From NCBI GenBank assembly GCA_038496675.1, contig CM076663.1, forward strand, positions 19,536,738 through 19,600,737: DNA of 64,000 nucleotides, in the 5' to 3' direction. The notes under the pieces were generated by a model, which saw only the letters and a list, made by a program, of their open reading frames with translations, had not been told where the DNA came from and did no database searches. Positions 41,394 to 54,970 of the stretch are shown piece by piece; within the stretch, counting starts at the first letter, position 1, and every line of letters begins with the position of its first letter. This DNA is from Rachycentron canadum (lineage: Eukaryota; Chordata; Actinopteri; Carangiformes; Rachycentridae). A program made the position numbers and the translations under genes.

Positions 41394-44300
41394 AAAGGTA
41401 AATTTCTGGAGATAATGATCATGTATTCGAGTCAAACGCTGGGCACTGCCCCTCTTGTAATTGTAGGAAAAACCTAGAATGAGACTCAACCTGTCAATGA
41501 GACGTGTAGGAACATAAGCTGATTGCAAGTTAGAAGTAGCATTCAAACGTGTCTATTAAGACAGATCGTTTATTTAATTTGCTTTCATCAGCGAGTCATA
41601 TGGGACATGGCTTTATCCCATAACTTAGCTAAAGAGATCAGAGTCGTATCTAAGAGCTGGGAGCTGAGGGCCACTGAAGCACTCGGACAGTCCGAGATAA
41701 TGCTCTGAAATGATCTGAGCGGAGACTCACATGCAGACATCTGGCCTGTATGACTGGATGTTGGTATGATAATATCAGGATCACACTAATCGGCCAGATT
41801 GGGATTATGATTATCACTCACCAGCACACAAACAGACCTCCGCAGACTCGGAGTAGCAGTAAACACGCCAGTTTCCAACACTGACATCATCCAATTTTGG
41901 ACCAAACAGTAACAAGTAAAGACGTGTCGTGGCACCACCTCATTAAGCCGCTTCAACAGAGATCAATAACTAGTTAAAACTAATTTCATCATGGGGACAA
42001 AAATCTGATTTGCTGCTGTCTAATACATCTCCACTGACATCCAGTGTTTGCCTGCAGCTTTCAGCAGCCATCTGTGGATCATCTCTGCGGGTCCTCTTTG
42101 TCAATCCCCCTGTGGTTTCCCTCACCACCTCCACCTCCCTCTTGCCCTTCTCATCCCTTTGTTTGCCTCCCCTCCCTCCCTCTGTCCTGGGGCTGACATC
42201 ACAGTCCCAGAGGAGCCCTGTGATGGTAACAAGCCCTGATTCAGCACCAAGAAGTCCCTATCTATGACCCCCCCCCCCCCCCGCCTGCACCACTTTTCAC
42301 TCAGTGGTTTCTCCCTATCTATATTACATCCCTCTCCTCATCTTTCCTTTTTATCCCTCTAACATTGTCCCTGCCCCCCCTACCCCTCCAGCCTTAAGCA
42401 GGCTCCGGGGCTCAGACTGCTTTTACTGCGCTGAAAACAAGCTCTCCCCAGTGGGGAGGGCTCTCCTTTTACCATAGGCTGTGTCTGGGACAGCTACAGA
42501 GCATTACTAGGAAACATCAGGGCATCTCCAAAATGAAATATTTATTTAAAACATGAATATGGAGGAGAACATCAAAGTATTACCTTTTACATTTCACCTT
42601 CTTTTCAGACTAGATTTCTTCCCGTTTTAAAGTCAGAGCATCTCGGATCTCGCTCGCAGCGAAGAAATGTCGACCAAACAGTGAAACTAGAAGTTAAGAG
42701 GTATGAAGGCTTGAGATGAATTGTTAAACACGCTGCTATAAAGCAACAACAAAGTGGGAGAGGTGCATGTACTATCTACAGAGGACATCATCATGGAGCT
42801 ATTTCTGTTACAGAGCAAAAATGCAGAACATAAAAATAAAGGAAGACATTTCAGATATTATCATCTCAAATCACGAAAGCTGTGAGGCATTCAATTATTT
42901 AATATTGTAACTATACACAAGAGCTCTCGAACTTGGATGCAAAAAATATACACTTAAAAAAGGGTATCATTAGTATACAATATTGACAGTTCCATAAATG
43001 GACTAGTAAGTTTGAAGAATTGATCAGACTGATGCATTGTGTTGTTTTTAAGTGAAATTATCAATGAATTACTTCATAGATTTAAAAAAAAGACAAACAT
43101 TACAGTAACTGAGAAGATTGACGGGCTTCAACTGTCATGTCAGTGTCTTAGTACTGAGCCTGAGCCAGGAGGTAATTAGCCTAGCTTAGCATAAAGATTG
43201 GGTTAATTGTAGTGTTAACAAGAGTCTACAATAAGAGGTCTAACATATAAATGTATCTGACTCCACAAACGTTACCATTAAGACAGATAAAGTATATGAT
43301 GACACCGTATTGTGCTTTAGTTATATATTTAGTTACATTCTTTATTTACTTTGTTAAGCAGAGTAATTGTGGCCACACACACTTAAACACCTGGAGGTAA
43401 CATACAACATTATGTACAGCATAAGCACAATATTTATTTTTTGGATTCCTGCCGTTACATTGAGGTCGTCGTGTGTGATATTGCTGTGTCTGTACAGAGA
43501 CAAATGACTGTAGGGAATGAAACTGTAAGTAACCCATATGCCACACAGCACAATGCATGCAACGTACTGTGTGTGCTGTGTCATTAAACTGTTGCATGTC
43601 AAAAGTCATACATATATGTAATTACAACGCCATGTTTTCCCTCTACTTCCAAGATTTATGCTAAGCTAGGCTAATTACCTTGCAACTCCTGCTCTGTAAT
43701 TAACTCACGAACATGAAAGTAATATTAAATTCAGCTGAATTAAGGACTTGGCTCACTATCTTTAATATATTACAATAACACCTCTTCAAAACAATAAACT
43801 GAATGTTATAGTTGTGTGGGAAGGCTTTACTTTTAACTAGGTTTATAACTGGAGACATAGTTTAGGTTACATTTAGAAACCTACTCATCAGGTTTAATTA
43901 CTTATGAATTATAACAAGCTAAAGCTGTTTTTAGGATAAGTTCTAACTCTTAGATTTGCTTTCAAAAATTGCCAACACAATGCCATTATCCCCTGTGCTG
44001 CTTGTACTCATTGTTATTCCAGTCATTTGAAGTTTTGTTTCTGTATGACGTTCATTTTATCTGGGCCTTGGAACAAACATGGTGATCACTCTCAGCTATG
44101 CCTCTGCCTGCTGTGTTAGTGGGTGTGAGTCCCATCTGTTGGGCTTCATTAGGGAGAAAACCCAAAACAGGAGTATTGTGTGCATACTGAGGCGACAGGA
44201 CAGTGGGGGGCCAAGGACAAGGTGGACTGGGAGGGGGCGCGGAGGGACCAAAGGATTAGCTAATGGCGCAACAACTAAAGGAGGGGTGTTGCTGAGGACT

Positions 44301-45217
44301 GAGGTTGGGGATCGGGACCGTGACAGGGTCAATTGCTTTGACCTCAAGGGTCAGGAGGCAGCTTGTGTAAATAAAAAAAAGAAAAAAGAAAAAAGCACAG
44401 ACTCTTGCTGATTTATCATCTTGTATTATTTTTACACTTCTGCTTTGCACATTGATCTTAAAGGGCCAAGGAGATCCAAAGCAGGCAGCCACTCTTTAGT
44501 ATAAGTATACAGAAAATAAATGTGTATTATAATGTACACGCTATGACTGTGATGGGCCTGTGTTGGTCTTTCATATTTTAGGTCAAATAAAATGTGGTGT
44601 TATGGCCCTTAATATGAGCTCTCTCCATCTGTGGGCTTCTTAAACTCTCACCACTGAACTTGATGGCACAGTATGTTAGCAACCTAGCGAAAAAAAACAT
44701 TAGCTAGTTAACTAAATCTCTTTTCCTTATTGTGCAGTATTCTCAGCAGAAAGAGCAGCACAGGAATACAACACATCACAAACCCTTCAGCTTAATGAAG
44801 CCATTTAGCTTCTTTGAGCTTACTGTTTTGATTTTTGCTTCTACCATATGTTGTGACAATGAATGGTTAAATGGCCGGATCCCCACCATCACCACCAGGA
44901 GATGGTGGAGAACAAACCTGACCTAAAAGTGAACACTGAATAGTGACCAGAAACAAAACCCCAACTGAATTTGTGCCTGATGTATAAAAAGACAATTGTT
45001 TGTTAACATGTTCACCACAACGTTTAGAGGACAATAATATGGCAGTTGTGTGTGAAAATCACAGTATCATTACACATATGCATCTTGGAACTGTAGAGAG
45101 TCTGATGTGTTTATCCAGGCTAAGCACGATCAGTGCTACTTACTTGTGAGAAGTAACTTCATGACATATTTCACATTGTTATAGAAAAGGAGAAACAAGG
45201 TCAACTGGTCTTGGTTA
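41394..45217. other. Intergenic
   Basis: A C15 run lies at 42268-42282. Two inverted copies of a TAGCCTAGCTTAGCATAAA-type repeat lie near 43178 and 43655. The frame open at 44079-44411 has no family resemblance and no splice support. No gene was recognised. Confidence 0.4.
43145..43700. repeat. Inverted pair of short dispersed repeat copies
   Basis: aattagcctagcttagcata at about 43177 and its near reverse complement tatgctaagctaggctaatt at about 43659 face each other about 0.46 kb apart. The motif belongs to a frequent fish repeat. Either two insertions in opposite orientation, or arms of one element, would explain it. Confidence 0.5.
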
Positions 45218-45299
45218 TAGATACTTGAAGATCTTGAGAGATGAGACGTATCTAACAACTAAGACTTCTCTTGAGAGGTGAACTGTCTTCAAGTATCTA
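45218..45299. repeat. 14-bp perfect inverted repeat
   Basis: TAGATACTTGAAGA at 45218-45231 and TCTTCAAGTATCTA at 45286-45299 are exact reverse complements separated by 54 bases. The plus strand between them also reads cttgagag and ctcttgag, which pair with each other, so a longer imperfect stem is possible. Confidence 0.75.
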
Positions 45300-48200
45300 A
45301 CAAGTATCAAAGTATCTACTACCAAGTCCAGCCCACAATTTTTCTCGGACACATTCATAATATTTCAGTCATCAAGTTGTATACGCGTTCATTATGTATT
45401 CTATGTAATGGCTTTTGTCCACAGTGAAAGAAGCATCGTCCTGTCCTCTCCCTGCCATTGTTTGAGCGTTTCAGTACGAGATGGAGTCTTAATCTTAATG
45501 ACTGTGTTGCAGTTTGGGAACGTGACCTAACGGATCTTTATTCGACATCTTGTCCACAGCAAGACAATAGCGCAAAGGCAGTCGTTATAAAGGATATCTG
45601 TCTTCATCAAAGTCCCTTTAGAATATTTGGAGCCATACAACACACACTGTTCATTTCCCATTTCAGTTGAACAGTCTTTGTTTGGGCAGTACAGTCATTG
45701 TATTACTTAGACCTTTCATCTGGCAATTGTCCTGTAAGTCTTTCGACACTCATACTGTACATGCACTTGTCTTTAGTATTACGGCTGCTCAAGTCCTCCA
45801 CAGTTTCACCATTAAGGATGATGTGTCCATGGTCTGATTTGATATACCTAATAACAGTTAAAGGCCATTAGGATGAGTATGAGGGATAGACCACAGCCCT
45901 GACGTTCACCTGACTCCAGTGGAAACCACTAAGAGAGCACAATCATTCTTAAAGGGGAACTCCATCGATTTCCACATCTGTTTACACGTGTTAAGAATTA
46001 CCACTGTAGATGTGAACAAAGTTGTATGTTGTAAGCTGAAAATGATAAACTGCCTCAAGTGATGTCAGTTAAGTTGCTCTTAGATGATTCTGAAGACTAC
46101 AAGTTAGAAAGTGATTTTACCAGACTTCTGTAACTCGTCCTTCATCCCTGCTTGTGGACAGTTTCTACGCCTCTGCAGCAGCGACCATCATGAGGCCGAA
46201 CAGTGTTTCAAGAGTGCGATGATATCACAGCGGTGAATCATCATCTCAAATGCACCATGAAAAATTCCCATTTGTCTCTGACACTCGTGTGCAGTCTGAA
46301 CAGGTGGAGCATTGTCATCTACTCACAGACACTTTAGCAAGGATCAAACCTGAGTCTTTAGCACCACAGTCATTCTGTGAAAAAAAAAACTGATTCTACC
46401 CAACACAGACAGTCTTGTCAGTGTCCTGGGCCACACACTGGGCTTTACCCCAGACAGATTAATCTCTCTCGATGACCTCTGAGATCACTTTCAGGTCAGT
46501 ACTGACTTTGATGTTTCATGAGTTGGACGCTGTTTGCTTTTAGTGGGATCTGTTTTGGCCAAATGGAACCAAAAGCCACCTGAAAGGCACTTAACTTTAT
46601 CATGCTACATCTAGAGCAAAGACCCATTTTAACTGGAGATGGCCATGTTCAGCAGAGAGGAAGTGGGGAAAAGAGTCCCACAGGATCCCTCTGGGTTTGT
46701 CTGACACTATTCTTTCTAATAACCCGTCTGTGGTGGCGGTGCAGTGTTTACTCTTGGGTTTTATTTTTTTTTATATTTCATTTTTTGTACATGTTTTGAT
46801 ATATTTTAGAACAAACCATAGGATTAAGAACAAGGATTATTAATAGTTCAACATTATTTGACAGGTCACAAATGCTGACTCGTATTTTATTGTAAAAGAT
46901 CACAATGACCACAATCCTTCTCTGGTTTTGAATGCATTTCAACACAATGCATTTCTACTGTACGTTCTGCACGTGTGGAACCAGCACTCAGACATACACA
47001 CATGCACACTTGCACACAGAGTACACACATGTGGGGTTAATGGGGGGTGGGGGTAGGGATGCTGAAACCACTTCTAGACAGCCTGCAGTCTCCCAGGGAG
47101 AAGAGCAGCTGAGCTGGTGATTATGTAACGCACAGTTACATAAAAGTTATCATAGACTTAAACATGGCTGCTCTATAGATTTAGCATCATGGCAACAGAG
47201 GACATACTGTATCATCTTGTGTGCAATATTTACAAAAGTGGCTTCTGTGCGCGCTGTGAGTCAGACTTTGCGTTAAATTCTCAGCTGTACCTTATCAGCA
47301 TCCATCACAAGCAGCAGATCGTCTCCACCAATACTGTACCCTCAATGGCAAATCTGTAATTGCTGTGTTCTGGCTCCTCGCACATGAACCGGCCCCAGAG
47401 ACGATCATTACGCCTGCCAGGCTCCACGTTAGGACAGTTACAGCACCAACATGGAGGATTCCCTGTCCCCCCGAATTTCCTAATCTGCTCACTATTGGAT
47501 CCCACTGCCTGCGTGGTTAGGGTGGGGAGGGGGAGTGGGCAGGGGACGAGGCCTGCACTATGTTTGTGTGGACTAAAAATGGGTCAGCTCCAGCTCCAGT
47601 GCCAGCACACACCAGCATGGCTGAGTGCCTCTGAAAAGGAGGGTCCTCCACTCCTTCACCGTCCTAGGAGGAATGCTTCTTGTGGATCAGCTGCTGCTGC
47701 TGGTATGTGTGTGTGAGACACAGCAGCAGACCCAGTAGGAGATGCATAGATTAATAATGACCCCCCTGTTGCAACCACTTGTCCCCTTTTATCACAGAGC
47801 TTTGAAATCTCCATGCGGTTAACCCCTGTGCACTTCTCCGTCCGTCTTCAGCTAAAATATGTTTTCATTTCATAGTGTCTGAAAACTCATTTCTGGGGCC
47901 ACAGCATGAATAAATCAAAGATAAACTTCTTGTAAACATATAAACTGGGATATTTGAAGAGCAAAAGATACTCCCTGATGATCAAATTGGGCCATGAATC
48001 AAATCTGCTGAGCTGCTTTTGGAAAAGTTAGTAAAAAAGTAAGTCCCTTCAAATTCATCAAAAAATGCAAATTTCATAATTCAAAGCGGTGACCTGAATA
48101 ACAGAACTGACTTTTATTTCTTAATCGTGGCTACAAGCAGGTTGAGTCAATGAAAAGATAATCATCAACACAAACACACAAATAGAGAAAGTCTGAAACC

Positions 48201-51200
48201 TTGCTCCCCTCAGACAAGACCAAATCCTTCTCCCACACACACACTCGCACACACATCTGCAGATTTTGGCTGGTGCTGTCACCAGACCCTGCTGACAGAC
48301 AGGCCCCCTGCGCCTCCCCCTGCCCTCCCCAGCTCTCTCTCTCATTTGCCCGTCTTTGTCCTGTGAAGCAGCCACACCAGATCCAGTTCGTGGGGGGAGA
48401 CTGATGCTGGCAGGCTGTGAACACCATCTGGTCCTCTTAACTAAAGACAGAGCAGCTCGGCCACACTCAGCTGACTGGGGCCGGACACGCAGGAAACCAC
48501 AGGCTCTTACTGATGGTGAAAAATACTATAATGTGAATAATTATGCAAAACCAGAATGTCAGACACGGTTGAGTTGAGCTCATTGAGCTCATTTACTGAG
48601 AGGAATAGCCACATAATGAGAAAAAGGTTTACAAATCAGCCTATAGAAACACCTGTAGAGCTCATTCACTAACACCATATATCAAGTTTAAAACCTGCTG
48701 TGGAGAAATGCTGATGTGTTTGGTTGTAGCTTCATATAAAACAGACATATATGAAAATGCCATTGGTGTATTTGTCAAACTATTCTCAAATAGTATTAGT
48801 TTAATTTCTAAGATTTTGGAAGATCTAAGTTTAAAGACCCCGTCTGATGAAAATCAAGTTTTTCATCTTCATCTGATGAAAATCAAGTTTTTCATCTTGG
48901 TATATTATACTTTATAAAATACAAGACATGAGTGTTCCCACCTTGAACAGAAGTGAACCAAAGTCAGTCATAAAAACAGATTCAGACAGTCAGACATTCA
49001 TATGTAACAAACCTAAAGCACCAATCCTGTTCATTTACAGGCATTTGGGGAGGGGGCGCTAAATAAACTGAACTCTTGTCAGTGAAGAGTGAGAGTTAAC
49101 ATTAGCACAGCCACTAACACTGTGTCAACCACTGCCAGTTATAAGCTAGTAAATAACCAAGTGAAAGATGCTGACTACACTAACCATTCTGTTATGTCTG
49201 CTGGTCTCTGCCTATGGTCTCAGACTCCTGATCTGAGTCTGGGTCTGACTGAGGCTCAAACATGTGGCTGATACTCTGATGTTTCTTCCTGCAACCACCT
49301 TGATCCTTTGTTGTTTAACCTGACAATCTGGACTAAGCAGCAGTGGTGGGTGGGGCACAAGGTCTGATCCAGGTTTTTAGGGGATGAAGTAGGAGCACTG
49401 ATGGAGTTTAAAGGGTCATTGGGTGTTTAGATGCATTTGTCTATCTTTAGTTGACATATATTTATATTATTATTTTTAATTGATTTTCTTTGGTGCATAT
49501 GGATTTACCAAAAGTGATAAGGAAAAAAAATCACATTATGTCCAACCTGGATGTGTGCACATGTTGTCTATGTCACAGTCCATGATGCTTCTAATTCAGG
49601 TTGTTATGCTGGTTGTGGTATATCTCAATATCTCAATCAAATTTGAGAAAGTTTAGGCATTTGCAGTGTAAGGTGTGTGCAGATGAGTGAAGTTTAGATG
49701 GTGAAAGTGAAATAATGCAAAAGGACTCAAAAGTCTTACCCATGAGAAATCTGTTCTGTTCTGGCTGCCCTTTAGCCTTACGGGCCACTCCTCCTCCAGG
49801 TGCAGCCAACTAATGTGGACAGACCTCTCAACACACACAATAGGAACAACCAACCAATGAGAATTAGAACAGGAGAGAGAGACCATCACAATATATGTAC
49901 TCTCACTTATCTAGTAGCTCCTTAGGTGGTTTCTGAATGTGCTGGTCTTATACAGTGATATATGGGGCCCCTAAAGTATTATTTATGCTGGTGCACACCA
50001 GAAACTTGAAAAACAAATTTTTTCTCATGTCCCCTGAGGGCCTCCATAGACAGATGTATATATGTATATGTATATATGAAATATGTAATGCAATAAAACT
50101 TTATATTACATTAATTACTTTCTACCAGAAAAAAATGCTCCCAATTAAAAAGGCAATATTGTTATATTTATCTTTTCAGTGTAATCATGTAATGAAACCA
50201 CATATCATCTACAAATCTAAACTGATCGAATCAATGATTCTATGCAGAATGTAATTATAAAAATAGCTAAATTTAAAGGTTTTGGTTTGTTTATTTATAT
50301 AAAGAGTTCAAATTAAAGGAACAAGAGAACAAATGTTCGTTTTTACTTATCTATCCTATATATACCATATATATTGGAAAAGCCCTCATCATGTTTTTTT
50401 GTGTGATTCAGTTGAACTGAATTTAGAAATTCTGCATTCGATGATTACAGAGCACCTGGACAGCAGAGTGGTCAGTCAGACACCGTCATGCTTTTAAGAT
50501 ATGCTCTAAGATTCATTAAAAAAAACATACTAAGCGCTGCACAGTCCACAGCTGCAGTACCAGCAGTGCTCAAAGGCACCTTGTCCCTTATCTGTATGAG
50601 TGTGTCATTTTCTCAATTTTCCCTCTCAGACTCGGGGGTTTTCACCAGTGACCTTTGGGGGATGAAGAATCATGTCTGAGGGCTGATGTGAGTAATTATG
50701 TTTGATTTCAGGCTGTGAAACCACGCAGCCCAGTTGGTGACTCTACTAGTGCAACGTGTGAGACTGAACCACACTGTCTGTAAGCATCTGATCAGTCAGA
50801 CCACAGCTTCACTCAGTGACCCACAGTCTCTACATGCTCCCAGTGCGCAGCGTGTCCCCCTGTCTCTCTATCTGTCTGTCTATCTGTCTCCTTTTCCACT
50901 GAAACGTCTCACTGAAAGTGCCTTCAACAGACATTTAAATCACTGCCCTACATCACAAGATGAAATGACATCCACATGGCAACAGCAAAAAATAGATCTG
51001 TAGGCCCTGTGGTGGCAAATATTTTCAGCACAGCATCACTGTGACTGAACAAACACCGATCAGCTCCTCCTGTCCTCAGAATAATGTTAAGCTAAAAATA
51101 GTCTGAAATCAAATAGACCAGTTTAGGTCGATTGAAGCTAAAATCAGTCCAAGCTTTGGCATTTACATAAAGGCTGGTGGTTTTATCTGAAAACTGCACG

Positions 51201-52863
51201 AAACTGTGAAGCGGGGAGTGGCAAAAATTCAGAGATTGAACTCAAAACCCAGTGTTACGTGTTGTGAACATACATAAAATAAAGAGACCACAAGAGGGAA
51301 AAGAAATACATATCAGGATTTCTGAGCATTTACAGACCAAAGAGACCTTTCGTAGCGATAGCAGGAAGAAGAAAAGCAAAATACGATTCCTGCTTGGAAA
51401 GAGGTCAGTTTCCAGTCCTCTATCTGGTTCTGTGGTGTGTGATCTATTTTTCAGGTGTTATTCTCAGGGTGAAAAAATTATGAAATGAATTAGTTTTGTC
51501 CAGGTTCAGAAACCATGTCACCGGAGGACATTTTAAAAACTTCATTTCAGCTCTGCTTCCATATCCTGTCAGTCCTTTAAAGGGTGACTGTCAACTCACT
51601 TAAAAAAGGCACTGTGGCCCTGGTTTTCCAAGGATGTAATTTTTGACATGTGGCCCTTTGAAGCCCTGACATCCTGTAAATGTGACATTTTCACCTTTCG
51701 AGTTTTATATCACACCTCAATAGTTCTGTCCGGCACATTAGTTCTCCAATTGCAGCAGTTCTAACCTTAAATCATGCAGCATTTGTTATCTTACACAGTA
51801 AAGGCTGTGTGTGCTGATGCTACTGGCATGTATCAGCAGAATCCTATAGAAACAGTGGGCTGCAGCTCCCTGCAGTATCCCTACACCATTCCAGTACGAC
51901 AGTTTCTGCCTGTCTTAGTCAAAGAGGCTCACACAGCAGCAACCCATCATTTCAATCATGTCTTTATTTTCTTGTACAGAATTTTTGTTGCCAGCATTTA
52001 TGTCTCAAGGTGTACAAGGTGTGTTTGCATTTAAATGAAAGATGACAACATTTATCTCATTGTTTATTTCCTCCCTCACGGGCACAGTTAGAGCTGGTGG
52101 GGATAAGGACAGTTTATCCCAGTGCTGAGCTGGTCTTGAATGTGTTTACTGTCTGTTTTCAGTGACTGCTGCTTGTGGTTTTGAAATTGGGATCTCTTTA
52201 GGATCAGAAAAATCATGCTTTTATAGATTATATTCATGTTTATGAATCTCCTGGTTAAAGATGTGTGTTCCTTATTTTTATTTTCATGTTAGATTTTTTA
52301 TTAATTCATGTTTTTGCTCCTGTTACCCTGACATGATATTAAGATAGATGTGCTTGCTGTTATGTAACCTTTTAAGAGTTCATATTTTAAGACAGGCCAA
52401 TATAAAAAATACAACATGAATAATTTGTTGGGGTATTTTTTTCTCTTAAAAATAATTATTAAGTTAACAGAGCTTAAAAAAAATGGATGCGTGAAGTATC
52501 CTAACTTTACTGAAAAGTCCATTTCTATATGTATATTGCATGTTGGAGAATAAAAACTTTTGATACCTCATATATATTCTTGTATGAACAATTAAAGATT
52601 TAATAGACTCTTTAATAGACTCTTCACATATCATTGGTGACAATCAAATATCAAAGTTAAGCAACAGATCTGAGTAAATGGAGATTTTAAATAAAACCTA
52701 AAGCTGACTGTGAAACTTCCAAAATCCATAATCTGTGACTGGGTGGAGCCACGAAACTCCAAGAGGAAAAACTGAGTCTAAAACCCACAATGTGTGTTTT
52801 TTTCTTCTAAACTGCCTTCCGGTAGATTCCTGTGGATCACTGCTTCACCAAATGCGCGCTCCG

Positions 52864-52867
<4 letters not shown>
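45300..52867. other. Intergenic, upstream of stmn1
   Basis: No coding exon or RNA gene was recognised. Around 45950-46200 the text (aaggggaactccatcgattt onward) resembles a degenerate dispersed fish repeat. A 29-bp tandem duplication lies at 48843-48898. AT-rich stretches lie at 50040-50110 and 52250-52500. Confidence 0.4.
48843..48898. repeat. Tandem duplication of a self-complementary 28-29-bp unit
   Basis: The unit tctgatgaaaatcaagtttt followed by tcatcttca occurs twice in a row. Within each unit gatgaaaa and ttttcatc are reverse complements, so each can fold into a small hairpin. Confidence 0.8.

Positions 52868-52898
<31 letters not shown>
52868..52898. repeat. A31 homopolymer upstream of the stmn1 promoter
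   Basis: Thirty-one consecutive A, 57 bases before a ZNF143-like motif. Long dA:dT tracts resist nucleosomes in many eukaryotes; here it may be that, or simply the tail of an old retroposon. Exact length is unreliable in assemblies. Confidence 0.8.
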
Positions 52899-52899
<1 letters not shown>

Positions 52900-52939
52900 G
52901 TTAAGAGGCCACATTTGAGATAAACGAGGCTCATTGTCT

Positions 52940-53120
52940 AGACGTGAAGTCGCAACTACATTTCCCAACAGCGCCCGGGAGTTTGAAATCGACCAATGGC
53001 TGGAGGCGAGCGTGGTGACGGCACTCGCTTCGGTCCATTTATGTGCGCGCCTGGTGCGCTCGCGCAGAGGGCTCGCGGTAAATTGAGAGAGAGGAGCACA
53101 GCATCCACAGCTCGTTGAAG
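52940..53120 (+). promoter_or_regulatory. stmn1 promoter and probable non-coding first exon
   Basis: A CpG-rich stretch holds a ZNF143/SBS-like motif (actacatttcccaacagcgc, 52955-52974) and a CCAAT box (52993-52997). There is no clear TATA box. A donor tcgttgaag|gtgggtg follows at about 53119/53120, giving a 5' UTR exon that would join the acceptor before the start codon. A second donor, cagtcc|gtgagta near 53185, could be used instead. Mammalian STMN1 also has non-coding 5' exons and a CpG promoter. Confidence 0.6.
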
Positions 53121-54942
53121 GTGGGTGTGACAGGCAGCATCTTTTCAACACAGAAAGTCCGCAGGAATTATTCCTCTTTCAGTCCGTGAGTACAGGCGTC
53201 CGTCGAATTAATACTGTTGTGAAGATGTGAGAGAGTTAAGTTCAACATGTTTGTTGACTTTTTTTTTTTTGTTTGTTTGTTCAGGTTTCTTTAACCGTTT
53301 TTTTTTTTTTTATATTAACGGTGTGTGTGTGGCTTCTGTTAGCTTAGCACGTGAGCTAACTTACATTGTGGCTGACAGGCTGTTGGAACATATCTTCGAC
53401 CTCAGGGGGCATATTATTTGTTTATTTTCCAATGAATTTCGGGTAATTTCAAGGGAGAAATTGAGAGCGACGCGCCGCTTGTTGCGGCTCTTAATGGCGG
53501 CAGGTTGGCGGGTAGTTAGCCTATTGTATGGTGGGAGACACTGGCACAGTTGGCACCGACAGACAGACGGACGGACAGACAGACAGACAGGCGGAGGGTA
53601 GAGACTTGGGAGGACTTCTTTCATGCCCGTGAAATGTGTGGACCTTTTTTTTTTTTTTTTAATTTTCTTTTTTTTTTTTTCCCCCCCTTAATCCCTCACT
53701 CCCTCCTCAGCGGCACCCGTGTGTGAAAAGCTTCATTATTCCCCATTTTCTGTGGAAATAACCTGCCTTCAGCTCGTCTTTGTTTGCAGCTGCTCGTCAC
53801 GTTGCTGTCAAAAGCGCCTTTGTTTGATGCTGTTTGTTATGCCTGAGCTAATCACACCAGCAAGCTCACTGAAAACCCAGTCTAAATGAACGACATATAT
53901 TGTCATTCTCAGCAGGGACATTGTTAAGACGGAGTCGGTCAGCAGTTCACTAAAATGCCAACCGTGGGTGTCATTTTGGTATGGCAAGGTGTGGGCATCC
54001 ACCAGACCTCATTCTAATCATGTCAGATCCTTTCTTTTTAAGCTGTTTGTACCATTATATGGAAATACAAAAAAACAAAACTAAACTATACAAATGCCAC
54101 CTTGTAGCTTGCAAGTATCCTTTATGAAATAATAGGGGAGGGGTCTTTCACTCAGACTCCAGCCGATTTTTGGTGATCGTTTGACTCGACAACCACTTGA
54201 CCAAATGATATGACAGCTGTTGTAGCTGATCCCACATTCCCGGGTCTAAGTTCTATTTTACTATATTATTTGCAATGCATTTGAGGAGCGGGATCCAGTT
54301 ATTCAAGCTCACAATGCGTGTTTGCAGACTTTGTACCACCCCCACCCACCTCCCTCCTGCAGCTCAAACACACGGTGCAAGAAACAGGTGCTCCCTGATG
54401 ATGATTTTCCCCGGACACGCTCATTGCTCTCTAATCTCGTTTCATATGGTGCATATTATCTGTTTAGAGGGCCAGGTCCAGGCCTGTCCGCACCTGGCAC
54501 TGCCTGCTGTACCCACCCTGGTCACAGCCTTTTGTTTCAACAAAATGTGGCTGTTGTCGTTCATTAACAATTAACGCGGCGGTAGGAAAGCTATTGAAAA
54601 ACTCCCGTCCCGCCCCCTCCTGTTGTATGGAGCGATTCGATTGATTGCTGATCGATCTGAATGTCAATGACACCACAAGTTTAGAAAAATAAACAATGGT
54701 GCGTGTAAGACATGCGAGGCATTGAATGCCAGCGTCGTTTTGTGTGGATTGATGGGCGGTGGTTGGTTACACTGCGGAAGTTGACCACTGGGGGTCGCGA
54801 GTGGGTCCAGTTTTTTTCACGTTGCTGGTTATGATGGAGGTGGTTGAATTGGAAATAGTTTAAAGGATCCACAAGGGGTCAGTAACTTTAGAGCCATTTA
54901 AGAGACAACAATCTGACCTTTTCTTATATCTCCCCCCTTTAG
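53121..54942 (+). other. Probable stmn1 intron 1
   Basis: T-rich runs lie at about 53260-53315 and 53646-53680. A (GACA/GACG)n tetranucleotide patch lies at about 53560-53591. A GC-box-like cccgccccctcc lies at about 54609-54620. The intron ends in tctccccccttt and the acceptor AG at 54941-54942. No coding exon was seen; the open frame 53227-53601 is simple-sequence noise. Confidence 0.5.
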
Positions 54943-54970
54943 GTAAATTGACCTGCAGCACACTCTTAAG

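Noticed and set aside
44079..44411. 110-codon plus-strand frame
   Set aside because: No recognisable domain, ends in a Lys run from A-rich sequence, and has no promoter or splice context.
53227..53601. 124-codon plus-strand open frame in stmn1 intron 1
   Set aside because: Built from T runs and the GACA tetranucleotide patch; no family resemblance.
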